Assembly: GCF_029852145.1 (NCBI RefSeq)
Contig: NC_079972.1
Coordinates: 6,149,795 to 6,213,794, forward strand
Direction of reading: 5' to 3'
Length of the DNA: 64,000 nt
Origin: Microplitis mediator
Taxonomy: Eukaryota > Arthropoda > Insecta > Hymenoptera > Braconidae
Positions within the stretch are counted from its first letter, which is position 1. Every line of letters begins with the position of its first letter. The notes under the pieces were generated by a model, which worked only from the letters and a program-made list of their open reading frames with translations, was not told the origin of the DNA and did not search any database. Made by a program: the position numbers and the translations under genes. This document shows, in pieces, positions 26,839 to 39,060 of the stretch.

Positions 26839-28032
26839 CACTGAAAAAAATAATCGCTAGCTGCTAGCGATTTTTTTCTTTAGCAGCTAGCGATTTTTAA
26901 TCGTTAGCTGCAAGCGATTATTTCGCTAGCTGCTAGCGATTTTTTCTTTAGCAGCTAGTGATTAAAAATCGTTAGCTGCAAGCGATTATTTCGCTAGCTG
27001 GAAGCGATTTTTTCTTTAGCAGCTAGCGATTAAAAATCGCTTGCTGGAAGCGATTATTTCGCTAGCCGCTAGCGATTTTATCGTTAGCAGGTAGCGATTA
27101 AAAATCGCTTGCTGGAAGCGATTTTTTCTTTAGCAGGTAGCGATTAAAAATCGCTTGCTGGGAGCGATTTTTTCGCTAGCTGGAAGCGATTTTTTCGCTA
27201 ACACTGACTTATTGGTTACTTGTATAAAAAAAAGTTAAGCATCGGTATAACTCGAAAATAAAACAAATACTGTTTTTATCATTAAAATAATTTATAAATA
27301 TACATATAAATAAAAATATATATATGTATATATATGTATATATATGTATATATATATATGTATATATATATGTATATATGTATATGTATGTATATATATA
27401 TATATGTATATATATATATTTACATATATATATATACATATATACATATATATACATATATATATATTTATTTATATGTATATTTATAAATTATTTTAAT
27501 GATAAAAACAGTATTTGTTTTATTTTCGAGTTATACCGATGCTTAACTTTTTTTTATACAAGGAACCGATAAGTCAGTGTTAGCGAAAAAATCGCTTCCA
27601 GCTAGCGAAAAAATCGCTCCCAGCAAGCGATTTTTAATCGCTACCTGCTAGAGAAAAAATCGCTTGCTGCTAAAGAAAAAATCGCTTCCAGCAAGCGATT
27701 TTTAATCGCTACCTGCTAACGATAAAATCGCTAGCGGCTAGCGAAATAATCGCTTCCAGCAAGCGATTTTTAATCGCTAGCTGCTAAAGAAAAAATCGCT
27801 TCCAGCTAGCGAAATAATCGCTTGCAGCTAACGATTTTTAATCGCTAGCTGCTAAAGAAAAAATCGCTAGCAGCTAGCGAAATAATCGCTTGCAGCTAAC
27901 GATTTTTAATCGCTAGCTGCTAAAGAAAAAATCGCTAGCAGCTAGCGAAATAATCGCTTGCAGCTAACGATTAAAAATCGCTAGCTGCTAAAGAAAAAAA
28001 TCGCTAGCAGCTAGCGATTATTTTTTTCAGTG
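26839..28032. mobile_element. 1.2-kb palindromic word-array element (CGCTAGC words) with (TA)n core
   Basis: The ends are CACTGAAAAAAATAATCGC and its inverse, flanked on each side by TA (26837-26838 and 28033-28034). The outer part of each arm is a tandem array of about 68-bp units. Each unit is built from three hairpin words such as CGCTAGCTGCTAGCG, TAGCAGCTAGCGAT and ATCGCTTGCTGG. The arrays occupy about 26850-27195 and 27580-28025, the right one being longer. Next comes an inverted unique block (27196-27300 and 27475-27580). At the centre (about 27301-27475) is a TATATG/TATATA microsatellite. Mirrored 82-codon frames at 27209-27457 and 27324-27572 are this palindrome translated and are not genes. 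It is not a CRISPR array: the words are self-complementary and there are no unique spacers. Confidence 0.85.
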
Positions 28033-28547
28033 TATATATGTATATATGTTGTTTACTGTATAATAGCGCAGCTCTTGTATTATTCCCTATTACATTCTCC
28101 CTCTCTTTCTCTTTCTCTCTAACAACAGATCTCAAATTCTCTCGTTTTTCCCGACTCTCATATACACAAACTCGCGAAAGCCCGACTTTAAAGCTAGTAT
28201 GAACGTCGGAAATAATTTTGCGCCCCAACAAAATGGAATGTTAATGCTGTTCACGTAGGTATATAAACTTACCACAACCACACTTTGACTTGTATAATAC
28301 AACTATACACTCACTATATTATATTTCTTTTTTTTTTTCGTTTTTTTTTTTTTTTTTTTCATTTTTCATTTTCATCATCAAGAGTTGATTCTAAACAATA
28401 TGATAAACAAAAATTAAATATATTTACAATGTGATACTAAAATATATTACCATTAACTAAATATAAGGGAAAATGTAGGAAAAGGGCAGGCAAAGCCGAC
28501 CACCCAAAATATTAGGTGACAAATTATCTTTAAACCGTCATTTAAAA
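28033..28547. other. AT-rich spacer
   Basis: Contains a CT-rich tract at about 28097-28122 and long poly-T runs near 28326-28360. No gene seen. Confidence 0.55.
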
Positions 28548-28775
28548 ATGTACCTGAAGATCGGAACGTTTTTCGCGAAACAAAAATGAAAAAAAATTCA
28601 TGTAATTCGACTGCTTGAGGTAAGTTGAGGGATAATTCGGGGTTTTTGCAATTTTCGGTTGACATACGAGCATCTGTGCGAAACATTTTGAAAATCTAGA
28701 TCCAGTAGATTTTGTACTTTTCATTTTATTTTTTTATTTTCGATCGGCGAAAAACGTTCCAATCTTCAGGTACAT
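28548..28775. mobile_element. MITE with ATGTACCTGAAGAT ends and 9-bp target duplication
   Basis: Inverted ends ATGTACCTGAAGATCGGAAC and its near-exact complement (28751-28775) bound a 228-bp element. Direct repeats CATTTAAAA lie immediately outside both ends (28539-28547 and 28776-28784). A second copy is at 46267-46485. A duplication of 8-9 bp is typical of hAT or Mutator-like elements rather than Tc1/mariner. It has no coding capacity. Confidence 0.8.
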
Positions 28776-29473
28776 CATTTAAAACTAGTATCATTATTAT
28801 TGAACAAATTTTAGTGTCCCAAAAGTTTTTTGAAAAAAATTTTTCAGTAGACTCAAGGGAAATCGATAACTTCAAAATAAAATAAGGTGAAGCGAGCCTG
28901 AATCAAGTTTTATTTTTGACCCGGGTATTTTTCTTTCGTTACGGCGAATGTTGCTACTTAGAAAGTGAATGAGCTCCTGTGAATTTTACTTTAAAAAAAT
29001 GAATTTTAAGGAAATGTACAGAAAAGCGGCCTCTTAAACTTTAGTTGAGCTCAACTTGGTGAGAGTTTTTTTTTACCATACACTGACTATTTAAAGGGTA
29101 AGAGCGTAAAAAAAAAATTTTTTTTAAACCGCACTAGTACATATAGTTTTTGTTTTTATTTTTATGAATTACGACTTAGTAATTACTCTAAAACAATTAC
29201 AGTAGAGAGTACGACTGGACGAGATATTATCATGGCAATCTGTCTTTGCCAGTGTGGCAGTTAACGCAGCCTCACTTTTCACTAGTTTCTCATATATGTT
29301 GCTTGCACAAAATGTACACATTGAGGTAGCTAACTCATACGAGCTTTTCCCTTTTTTATTTTTCAACCGAGTAAAGCAGAGCGAAACGACGTATTTACGA
29401 TGTTGTGCAACAATAAAACTAAAAAGAGAGATAAAATGAAAAATATATACAGGTATATTAAAGTGGCAAAAGC

Positions 29474-29474
<1 letters not shown>

Positions 29475-29526
<52 letters not shown>
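29475..29526. repeat. (TC)n microsatellite
   Basis: About 25 uninterrupted TC units. On the minus strand this gives GAGAGA, a potential GAGA-factor site array. Confidence 0.95.
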
Positions 29527-29529
<3 letters not shown>

Positions 29530-32101
29530 ATATATATATATACATAATTTTTTTTTTTGTATAAAATTGTGTGTTGTATGTGTAGAAACAATTTTCCCGG
29601 GCGTTGTAAATCCCCACGCTGAGGTGAAGGCGAGAAAAACCCTGAAAAAGCTCTGAACATTGGCGATACCTATATAACGTGGCAACAATGAAGACGAAAC
29701 TGAGTAGAACACGCTCATATATATGTATATATATATTAGAAAATTGGAAGTATATATCTTACAAAAATTGAGCAGCTACATTCTGACGTTATGGATCGTG
29801 TATCAAGAGGATAGAATCTTGAACGTTTTAATTCCACAAGAATAAAAAAATATTTTATCATTTACTTTTTCTCATGTTTTTTTACCACAAACTTAATACA
29901 TAACATACGTTTTTGTATATTATCAATGAGAAAAAAAAGTATATTAAAAAAAAAAATTGAAGATAGAATCGAACCACCGATCTTTAGTTTTAAAAAAATA
30001 TTTTTAAAAACTTAAATTTAAAATATTAAATTATCATACAGCCATTTATGAATAACTTTTAATAGTAAAGTCATGATGAAAAAGTTATCAACGGTCAGCA
30101 GACAGTCAATGTATATTTTATCGTGACTGTTATTCAAATTTTTTTTTTTTACTAAAAAAAAATAAAAAGGATAAAAACTGACGATTAATCAAGCTGTAAG
30201 CGTAACAAAGCCACTTTTGTGTGATACACTTCTTGGACTTTTAAAAAACTTAAAGCCGGAAGGGCACACAGCCCGGGGGCACAAGAGATGAGATGAGGGA
30301 AAAGGTGAACAGCATATACACAACCCTATATATATATAGCTTTCTATTAAAGAGCAAACTGCTTCTCAAGTATTCCTGATAGTCTGTATTTTTGACATTT
30401 ATAAATTACTTACTCCATAAGTAACGGCCAGAATATTTTTCAATCATACCAAAAGCTCAAGATAATTTTAAACTAAATAAATATCAAAACAATTGTTTTT
30501 TTTTTTACTTAAAAAGAAAAGTATTAAAATAAATACAGTGACAAAATAATAACATGTCATTAAAGTCTTCAAGCTTTTATTCATTTTAACGAAGTATATA
30601 TATATACATATATATTGAACGTGAAGTGTTATCGAATTGCAATATATTTTCTAGCTTTATCTTTTTACTCGATCTTCTTCTAAAGCTACTACTACGTGCC
30701 TTTATAAAGCTCACCTGTGCTACCATTCTCTACCTCCAGTTCCTATTTCTACTTTCTGTACACTATACCAAACTACTATATACTACCAAACTTTCATTTT
30801 ACAGTAGAGTATCAATAGCAGAAAGTAGTGATCGTCGTGAAGCCATCAATCGTAAAGAGAAAAATATATATACGAAACTTTAATGGAAATTTGGTCGATT
30901 GACTCTACAACAACAACAACAACGAAAAATCATTTTTAAAAATTAAAAAGATAACTTGTATTGTTAAAGATGTATATTTGTAATAATATTTTAGATGGGA
31001 AAAAAAATATAAAATATACATGACAAAAAGAGGAAATGAGTATTATATTACTCCGAAAGGTCTCTTATATTTTCACATGTATTATAACGATGTAATTTAA
31101 CATAAATAAAAAAACAATAATTCATATTTATGTGAGAAGCAATTAAAAAAAGGCGTCGGAGGAGAGTTTAATAAGGGGACTCCGGATGGTATCCTCGTTG
31201 TCTAATGGCATAATAGATTGAACCTGGCGTCGATCCAAATTTCCTCTCTCGTTGGTTACAAGCCGCATACGCCACGCTACGTGGAAAAGTACTTTACTTT
31301 AGATGAAACGACAGTGTGATAGACCGAGATAGACATATAACGCTTGTTAGATATAACGCCTTTTTTATCTTTGTATGTTTCTTTAACTCTTAGTTATACG
31401 CTCTTTCCCTTATCTGCTTCTACTATTATATATCTATATATATATATGTATATGTGCGTGTGTGTGTGTGCACCAGACTACAGGGCACTCTTCTTGCGTC
31501 CATTCCTACTCATCTATCTAGTTCGACAGCTCTTACTTGGGCGTTAATTGCTGGCATTCATCGAGTGTTCGTGTTTTTAATCGAATTTTACCAACTATCT
31601 CTCATCAAGATTTTTCTTAACCTCTCTTTTATATCAACCTTTATCTATTTTCAATTTTTTTTTTTATTTCGTTACTGTTAATTAATTTTATACAATTATT
31701 CAATTAACTTTTTTAATTATTTTTTATTAAATTTTTTTTTGTCAAAGAAATAAACAAAGAAAATATAAACAATTATTTCGTTATAATTACATATTGTTTA
31801 ATAAGAAATTAATCAAAATATTTATGGATAAATACTATTTAATCTAAATAAGTACATATTGAAATATATAAATCTATATCAATCTGAAATGCAACATAGA
31901 AGAAAGAGAGCGAGAGAAAGAAGAAGACAATTTAAAAAAGTAAAAAAAAGCGTTTGTATCGTATGCAATCTGTCCCCTCACGCTTTCGTGCACACTTCCG
32001 TCACCGGTTTACTCCCGGTGAACAAAGACATTTGGCTCACGCAAAATAGTCCTTGCCATTTCATTTTGCCGCTTTTCTAAAGTTTCTCGCAGTACCGCTA
32101 T

Positions 32102-32114
32102 GCTACTACTACTA

Positions 32115-32153
<39 letters not shown>
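32102..32153. repeat. (CTA)n microsatellite
   Basis: About 17 CTA units with one interruption. Confidence 0.95.
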
Positions 32154-34904
32154 AAAATACTACGTGGACAATCACACACGGTAATGATACTACTACTCCA
32201 ACAACAACAATAACAACAACAGCAATAGTATGGACCAGTAAGAAAGAGAAAGACACTGGTACAGTTGTTGGGAATAAGAGGGTGTAAAGGATGGGGGTGG
32301 AGTCGTAAGAGTTACATCGCGTTGTAGTGTTGCAAGGGTTGGCGAAAAAAAAAGAATAGTATAAGTTGCGCCAGACAGGGTGGAGAAAGTTAAGGGGTTA
32401 GATGGTTGTATAGGAAGAGTATGAGTAAAAGGAGGATGTGAATAAAGAGATGGAAGATGAGTTTGAGGAAAAGGAAAAGAGGAAGGAAATCGAGTGTCAT
32501 GAAGAGAGTACAGAGAAGAAACTATCACAGCCAGTGCACAGAGCCAAGCTGTCGCGCCAGTAACACAAAAGGAAAACCTCTTTCTCTTCTTCTTCTATCC
32601 TTATTCTCTTCCTACTTTTCTCCCACATCCTCCTTTTCCTGTACCCTATCCGTATTTAAGGGGATGGAAACGAACGCATGGGAAAATACACGAGGCAAAG
32701 CTTCCTATCTGCGATACATATATAACCAAAAACAATTTACTTTTTTCGGAAATGTAAACTTTTGCGGTAAAAAATGATCAGATACCAATATACATATATT
32801 TAGTATTCAATACATTACTCACATGAATATTTATGATCCATATGGATTTCAAAAGTAACTATTCAATATATAATTTAGTAAAATTTAATTAAATTTATCA
32901 ACTTGAAACTTCTTCAATACAATTTATAAAAAAAAAATATCCTTATTTCTATTATGACTTTCTGTCTTTATTTTTATTATTTTTTTGTTGTTTTTCTTTA
33001 TTTTCTATATATGGATAAGCTTTGTTTTTTATTTTCTCTAGGGCAATTTCAGAAACGACAAGCTCGTCGCATTGTCACGAACAAGCTATAGGTCTATTAT
33101 TGTATATGTCGACTTTTTACTTACATATGCATGTGTATGTATTTATATATATATATATATATTTTGTATGTGTAAGTGAATATATATGTAATGGCTATTA
33201 CTATATAGTTGAAGGCGCGAAGAGCTATAGTACTTCCTGTAACAACGCACCTACGCCATCAGAATTTTACATAGCCGTTGATAAAAGTAAAAAGTAAAAA
33301 AAAATAACAAACAATAAAAACAAAAATATAATGTTGCGCATTTTTAAAATTGCTCCAAAGTTGTTAGATGTTGGCAACCTTTATTTTTGTTGTTTTTTTA
33401 TTTTCTTTTCAAACTTTGTTTCAAATTTTCTTTTTGTCTTCTCGCATCTTGTATTTTTCACGAGTCCGAAGTTGTAAAAATATTTATAAAAAATTTAAGG
33501 TTAATTTCATTTGAGTTCTCACTGTCTTAAATCATTCTTGTACTCAAATAACAATAAAGTAGTTTTTTAATGATGTTTATTTTTTTTTTTTAATTGTACT
33601 TTAGTTTCCTTTCCATTGGTATAATACAGATAAGCAAAAAAAAAAATTATGTAGTATGAAGTGAAACAAAGAAAAGTGCTAGGGAAAAGTCACATGGGAT
33701 TATACGTATTTATGTAATTTTTTTTTTTTTTTATAAGTCTATATGACTGAATTATGAAATTTTAAGGACATAACATATAATTTATATTTACCGTCATATC
33801 CGCATCGTTAACGTAATAGTAAATATTAAAATGAGATAAATTTACTGTTGGCTTTAGAAAGGATTTTAAATGAATGAACAATATTTTATATAATGCATTA
33901 ACTTGATCGATAGTCCCAAATAAAATGATGTAGTGATAAAAAAAAAAACTGAACTTTATTTCTATTTTCTCTTCTATGTCTTTTCAATAAACAAAAATAT
34001 TTTAAAAGTTTAACTTCATCCTGTATGTATTTGAACTTAAAGCTTTTCCAGAATAAGTTTATTTTCAAGATTGCCAATTAAGTAGATTTATACGTCAATT
34101 TTACAAAATCTCTTTATAATGACATATTATTTGTTAAACTTATATGAAAATTGGTTACAAACATTTTGAAACAGAAAAAGTTATAACAACATAACATATA
34201 AATATGAAGGTGCACTCGAAGAAAAGTCTTCGAGGCTCTAGGACAATTGTTTTAAAGGTATATACGTTTATAAAGCCCACAATGAGACAGTAGATTTAGA
34301 GGGATAAAAAAAGTAAAATAAAATAAAAGTAAGAAAATAAATTTTATTTTGACATTATTTTTGTTGTCCGTAGACTACCTCTGTAAGGACGTTATATATA
34401 TATATATATAGATATATATACACTACATAGAGTCTGGTCTCACACGAATTTCCGACGATAAATATCTCTTTATATCTTACAAATAAACTCTCTTTCTACG
34501 TTTTTTCAAAAACTCATTTTCAATTTTTTTTTTATCGCTCAAATAAATTCTATTGGTTAAATGGAAGAATAATACTATTTATCGATATCGCTCGAATTAA
34601 TATTAAAGGCACCGAAACATGATGGAATACCTAAATGAATATAATTAACTCTTATTGTTTTTGTGCCACTGATCATCACTAAATACCGCGACACAAAGAG
34701 ATATTATACAAAAGATTAGATAAAATTTTGTGTTATTATAAATCGTTATACTGGTTTTAATTACTATATAGATGTACTTGTATTTCACTTTTATAGAACG
34801 AATAAATAATTATTAATTAAAAATTTCCTAAAAAGCTTCATTTTTATATCTCACATATTTTACATCACTTTGAAATTTCTTGTGTAAAAAAAAAAGTTCA
34901 ACCC

Positions 34905-35100
34905 GAATCCTTAAAAAATTGCAAGTTTGAACCATTTCTGCGACTTCAAGCTGATTTTTTTCGAGAACTCTACAAATTCGAATTTTTTTCGAATTTTCGT
35001 ACCGATTACTAATGGGATGGAAATTCCGGAAATGGAAAATTTTGACGATTTCTGAGACTTCAATCTAATCTTTTATATACAAGAAAAGTATTGAGAAATG
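34905..35100. repeat. two diverged direct repeat units
   Basis: The unit containing ACCATTTCTGCGACTTCAAG (about 34930-34950) recurs as ACGATTTCTGAGACTTCAAT (about 35047-35067), each followed by a GAATTT(T)-rich tail. This is probably a fragment of an unidentified dispersed repeat. Confidence 0.4.
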
Positions 35101-37398
35101 AAGAATTTCAAATTTTTGTACTAATCATGTTAAATGAATACATTTTCTGGAAGTTTTATTATAAAATTTTTTATTTTGCCGTTTAATTTATCACCGTCTA
35201 CTATATTATTTATAAAAATAACTTTATTTAAAGTAATAATTATCAACTCGTGTTTCATTGAATTGAAACGGGAGACATGTTCGGAGTTTGCAAAATGTCC
35301 TATGCAAATTGTATCGTATTACGTACTGTATATATAATACGATTGCTTTTAGTGTGTGCATGTAAAAGATCGTACCAGAATATAGTAAAAGAGACAGAGA
35401 TAGTAAATGAAAGATAAGATGAATGTTCAGGGAATGTAATTGTCGTTTATTCCAATGGAATATATTCTACCAAAGACTGAATCAAATGTAAATTCAGTAA
35501 AATAACGATCGCGTCTTTAACGTCTCTTTCCTCTAAAAGTAAAATGTCTATATTCTATTAATACAGAGATTATTAAAAATAAAACGTTTAAATAAAATTT
35601 ATTAATCATAATTTTTTTTTTTTTTAAATTTGTGCATGTCTTATTTTAATTTCAATTGAATTGTTTAAAACATATCCTAATATGGAGATTAACATATTTG
35701 TATTGGACACCTGTCGTGTCAAACTGGTGGGAATACATCGTAAGAAACCAGCGGCGACGGTTAAAGAGAAGAAAAAATTGAATAATTATTCATAAGTTTA
35801 TATGTTACGGATCTATTTTCCTTGCTCTATCCCCACTTACGGCTAAAAACTTCCTTTTAAATAGCTAACATAAGGTGCGTAACCAAGGAACCGTAAATAA
35901 GTAGTTTATATAAGATTGTTATCAATAATATGGTCTTTTGAAGAGTTACCGAAAAGTTATGATAAATAATAATCGTCAGTTTTAAAAATAATATTAACTA
36001 AAAGAAATATAAATATTTTTACCGTGTGCTATGTAATAGATAATATTTATTTTCAATGAGTTTTTTTCTTTAAAGTGATTGTAAAAAAACTAGCACGACG
36101 CCGTATAACTTTTGCAATCGAATCAAAAGTTTAAATGAACAAAATTTTAAAGAAAAATGAAATTAAAAAAAAAACAAATTAAAATAAAAATATGTTTGAA
36201 AAAGAAAAAAAATTGATATGAGAAAAATAATCTTGGAAAAAAGTATTAACAATCGATCAAAGAAATTCTTTGACACATATGCTATATATATTAGATATAT
36301 ACATTGTGCAGGCAATCGATGAGTCGACGTCGCTCACTGACGAGCGAAACCAAGTGGACAAGTGGCGATAAATTTCAAGTCCTTGCGTACTGACACTACT
36401 ACTATTCTATTCTATATACTACCACTATGCATTGATAAATATATATATAGATTCACGTTGGCTCTCTATGTCTTTCTCACCTGCTATCGACGTCAACGTG
36501 ACGCTGCTCGGTCGGTCTTAATGAGATTCCGGGTTCAGGCTGCGAGCGTGAAATTGCAAATAACTTTTTTTGTTTTTTCAGTTTTTTTTTTTTTTTAACT
36601 TTTACATCCTGATTCCTATTTTTTTCTATTGTTCTTTCTTTTGTACATACTATATGATAAGATTAATGGTTGAATTCAAGAAACATAATTATTTGTTGAT
36701 TTATAGTTCCTGTTATTTAAAGAGAAAAAATAAAATTATCCAATTCCGATTACTTTTATCTATAAAATTTTTAAAAATCAAAGATTTTTATTTAACTAAA
36801 ATAAAAAAAAACGAGGGTCGTGGGACACCCAGTTAAAACGAATATGAGTTTCTTTCACTATATATTATGTATTAAATAACAAACAGTGAAATAAATTGAC
36901 AACGGTTGAGAGTAATTAAATGAAAAATAAAAAAATAAATGAAGGAATAGTTTAAGGGCATTCTCAGAAAATATCCCCAACTTTTACAAATATTTGATGA
37001 CTTGAACTGTTTAATCGTATCAAAATTTCATCACTAATTTATTAAAACAAAGTTAAGGCATTACTTAAAAAAAAGGCCATTCGGCAGCCGAAATGGAAGT
37101 AGATTTTTCATTAATTAATTTTTTTCACTGTTCAAATAAAAGTTGATAATGAAATAAAATTTTTTTTGACATTTTCTTGAAAATTCTCGAGATGATAAAA
37201 CAAAAAAATCAAAAAATTATAAGTATAATGCCAAAAATTGAAGCTAACTAAATGAGCTTCAGAAGAATTTTTGATGATAATGCACTATATGTTTTGATTT
37301 GACGTTATTTAAAGATACCTATGCATATATTCAAACTATCGGACCAATGGTATTCCGGACCCTATTCAAAAAATTATGATAGATTATGGTTTTAATGC
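35101..37398. other. AT-rich DNA, nothing recognised
   Basis: No supported gene. A GC-richer unique patch lies at about 36310-36550 between AT-rich flanks, without a recognisable protein. Confidence 0.5.
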
Positions 37399-38447
37399 TC
37401 GAAAATTCTAGCATAAGGACAAAGGCGATAATTTGCTTTCAATAAAATCTACTAATAAAATATTCTAAGATTAAAATTTGATTGTGATATATCACAGTGT
37501 CATGCTTGAAATTAGTACTAATATTTGAAATAAAAAGCCTATTACAATATCAAACGACGAGTAGATATGGAAAATATTATCATCATAACTAATGTTAATC
37601 TTGTTATTGATATATCATATCATTTATACACTGTCGGTAAAACAAAATTGTATATACCCATTGAATTGAGATGTTTGGATTTTATAAGTGTCACACTGCG
37701 ATAATATGAATTTAAGTAGCTCCATGAATTTACTAAGAAGTAGGAGGACTAATGCAATAGCAAAATTTCATTAAATGAATGGTAAAATAAGTAATTTCAG
37801 TAATCCAGGCATATGTATAGGCATGAAAATTAAAGCTTATTTGAAGAGCTTTCAGATGAATTTAATATAAAGTCGATAAGTTATCACATTCAAAAGATAT
37901 TGAAGGAAGAATAAGTAAAAATATGAATTTTTGACATTTTGAAAATTTTGAAATGCTATAACTTCTAAACAAATCGACCGATTGAGCTCATTTTCAAACT
38001 CGAACATGGTAGTCACGCACAAAATACGTATACTAAGTTTTAAGGTGATCGGTTCGAAATTGTGGCTATAATCAAAGTGAAAACCTGCATAAAATTAGCT
38101 TTTATAATATTTTGTAAATGTTCAAAACCATTTATCTATTATAAAAAATGGTCCAATCAATGAGCTGTATAGTCAAAATTGTAGGCAATCGAACGAGCTT
38201 TTACATAGAACAAACGAAAATAAGCTATCTCTTTCCGTTTAGAAGTTACATCCAGTTAAAGCGGCAAACAAATTTTTTTTGAAAATTTTACAAAATTTCA
38301 ATTGACCATAACTTCTAAACTTATTGGCCGAATCAGCTCATCTTCGAACTCATCCAAGGTAATCGTCCATAGAATAAGTTTACTCAGTTTCATTAAGATC
38401 GGTGTAGAATTGCGGACGCTATCGTTGGAGAACGGCGCGTTATATTG

Positions 38448-38483
<36 letters not shown>

Positions 38484-38625
38484 AATACATATATAAACTT
38501 TTGAAGTGAATGTATTTCCTGACTCAGCTCGCCGAGCTGAGTTTAGGAGTAGCAAAATTTTTCGAAAATTCCATCATGAGGACAAATACAATAGTTAGAT
38601 TTTTATGAAATCTACTAAAAAAGAC
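37399..38625. repeat. zone of duplicated dispersed-repeat segments
   Basis: Two pairs of direct copies lie here. One pair starts CGAAAATTC and continues with ATAAGGACAAA or ATGAGGACAAA (37408-37470 and 38559-38625), both ending near AAATCTACTAA. The other pair starts ATAACTTCTAAAC and continues with CGACCGATTGAGCTCATTTT or GGCCGAATCAGCTCATCTTC (about 37955-38072 and 38308-38422), both ending at an AATTG(T/C)GG.CGCTAT-like block. The segments are non-coding. Similar wording near 53160 and 63870 suggests one broad repeat family. Confidence 0.5.
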
Positions 38626-38872
38626 AACGCAGTTACAATTTCACCGAAATATAGATTTTTAAAAAAATTACTTCCCGTTGTTATCAATTGGAAGTTACGA
38701 AATTTGGTAAGTAAATTGTAGTAAAATCTCAAAATCAATATTATATATCGAAATGTCAAATCAGGCTAAAATTTATTTACCAAATTTCGCTTAACTCCTG
38801 ATTGATAAACTGTAAGTCATTTTTTTTATCTATTATATCTCGGCGAAATTGTAACTACGTTATTCTTTTTTT
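38615..38872. mobile_element. diverged fold-back element
   Basis: The left arm (ACGCAGTTACAATTTCACCG, then ACGAAATTTGGTAAGTAAAT) returns as an imperfect inverted right arm (ATTTACCAAATTTCGC, then CGGCGAAATTGTAACTACGT). The arms are about 100 bp. Age has blurred the ends and no target duplication is visible. Confidence 0.5.
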
Positions 38873-38929
38873 AAATATTACTTCAATTCTTTATTAAATT
38901 AATTGATAAAATTTTACAAAAAAATAATG

Positions 38930-39060
38930 TGAAAAAAAAGTGGAAAAAAAAAAATTCTGGATATTAAATAAATTTGATTTTCTTGTAAGTAATTTACGTA
39001 AAAAATAATTACATTTCACATAACTATTGGATGCGAATGAAGAAAAAATAATTTTTAATA
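38930..39060 (+). repeat. dispersed repeat, copy related to 62560-62705
   Basis: An A-rich run, AATTCTG, a unique AT stretch and then AATTACATTTCACATAACTA, TTGGATGCGAATG match the order and wording of 62575-62690 (AATTACATTTCACATCATTG, GTGGATACGAAGG). This copy lacks the two GC-rich hairpins that follow the other one. Confidence 0.5.

Larger units (their letters stand above)
28776..34904. other. AT-rich non-coding DNA with microsatellites
   Basis: No supported gene. Open frames at 29169-29718 run through the TC repeat, and the frame at 32193-32528 is a reading of CTA/CAA/GT-rich DNA. A GC-richer unique patch lies at about 29590-29700. A possible Pol III B box without an A box is at about 29964-29975 (minus). 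Confidence 0.5.

Noticed and set aside
27209..27572. Mirrored 82-codon frames rich in Ile and Tyr
   Set aside because: They are translations of the (TATATG)n core and inner arms of the palindrome 26839-28032.
26839..28032. Regular repeats resembling a CRISPR array
   Set aside because: The units are self-complementary, contiguous and inverted between arms, there are no unique spacers or cas genes, and the context is eukaryotic.
29169..29718. Minus-strand frames of 163, 86 and 84 codons
   Set aside because: Their length comes from the (TC)n microsatellite read as Arg-Glu repeats; no domain outside it.
29955..29990. Isolated B box (GGTTCGATTC) on the minus strand
   Set aside because: No A box within a sensible distance.
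31193..31262. tRNA-like stretch (GTTGTCTAATGGCATAA ... GGCGTCGATCC)
   Set aside because: The A box is plausible but the B box lacks the TTCGA core and the stems do not pair.
32193..32777. Minus and plus frames of 111 and 106 codons
   Set aside because: Low-complexity CTA/CAA, GA-rich and CTT-rich DNA; no domain.
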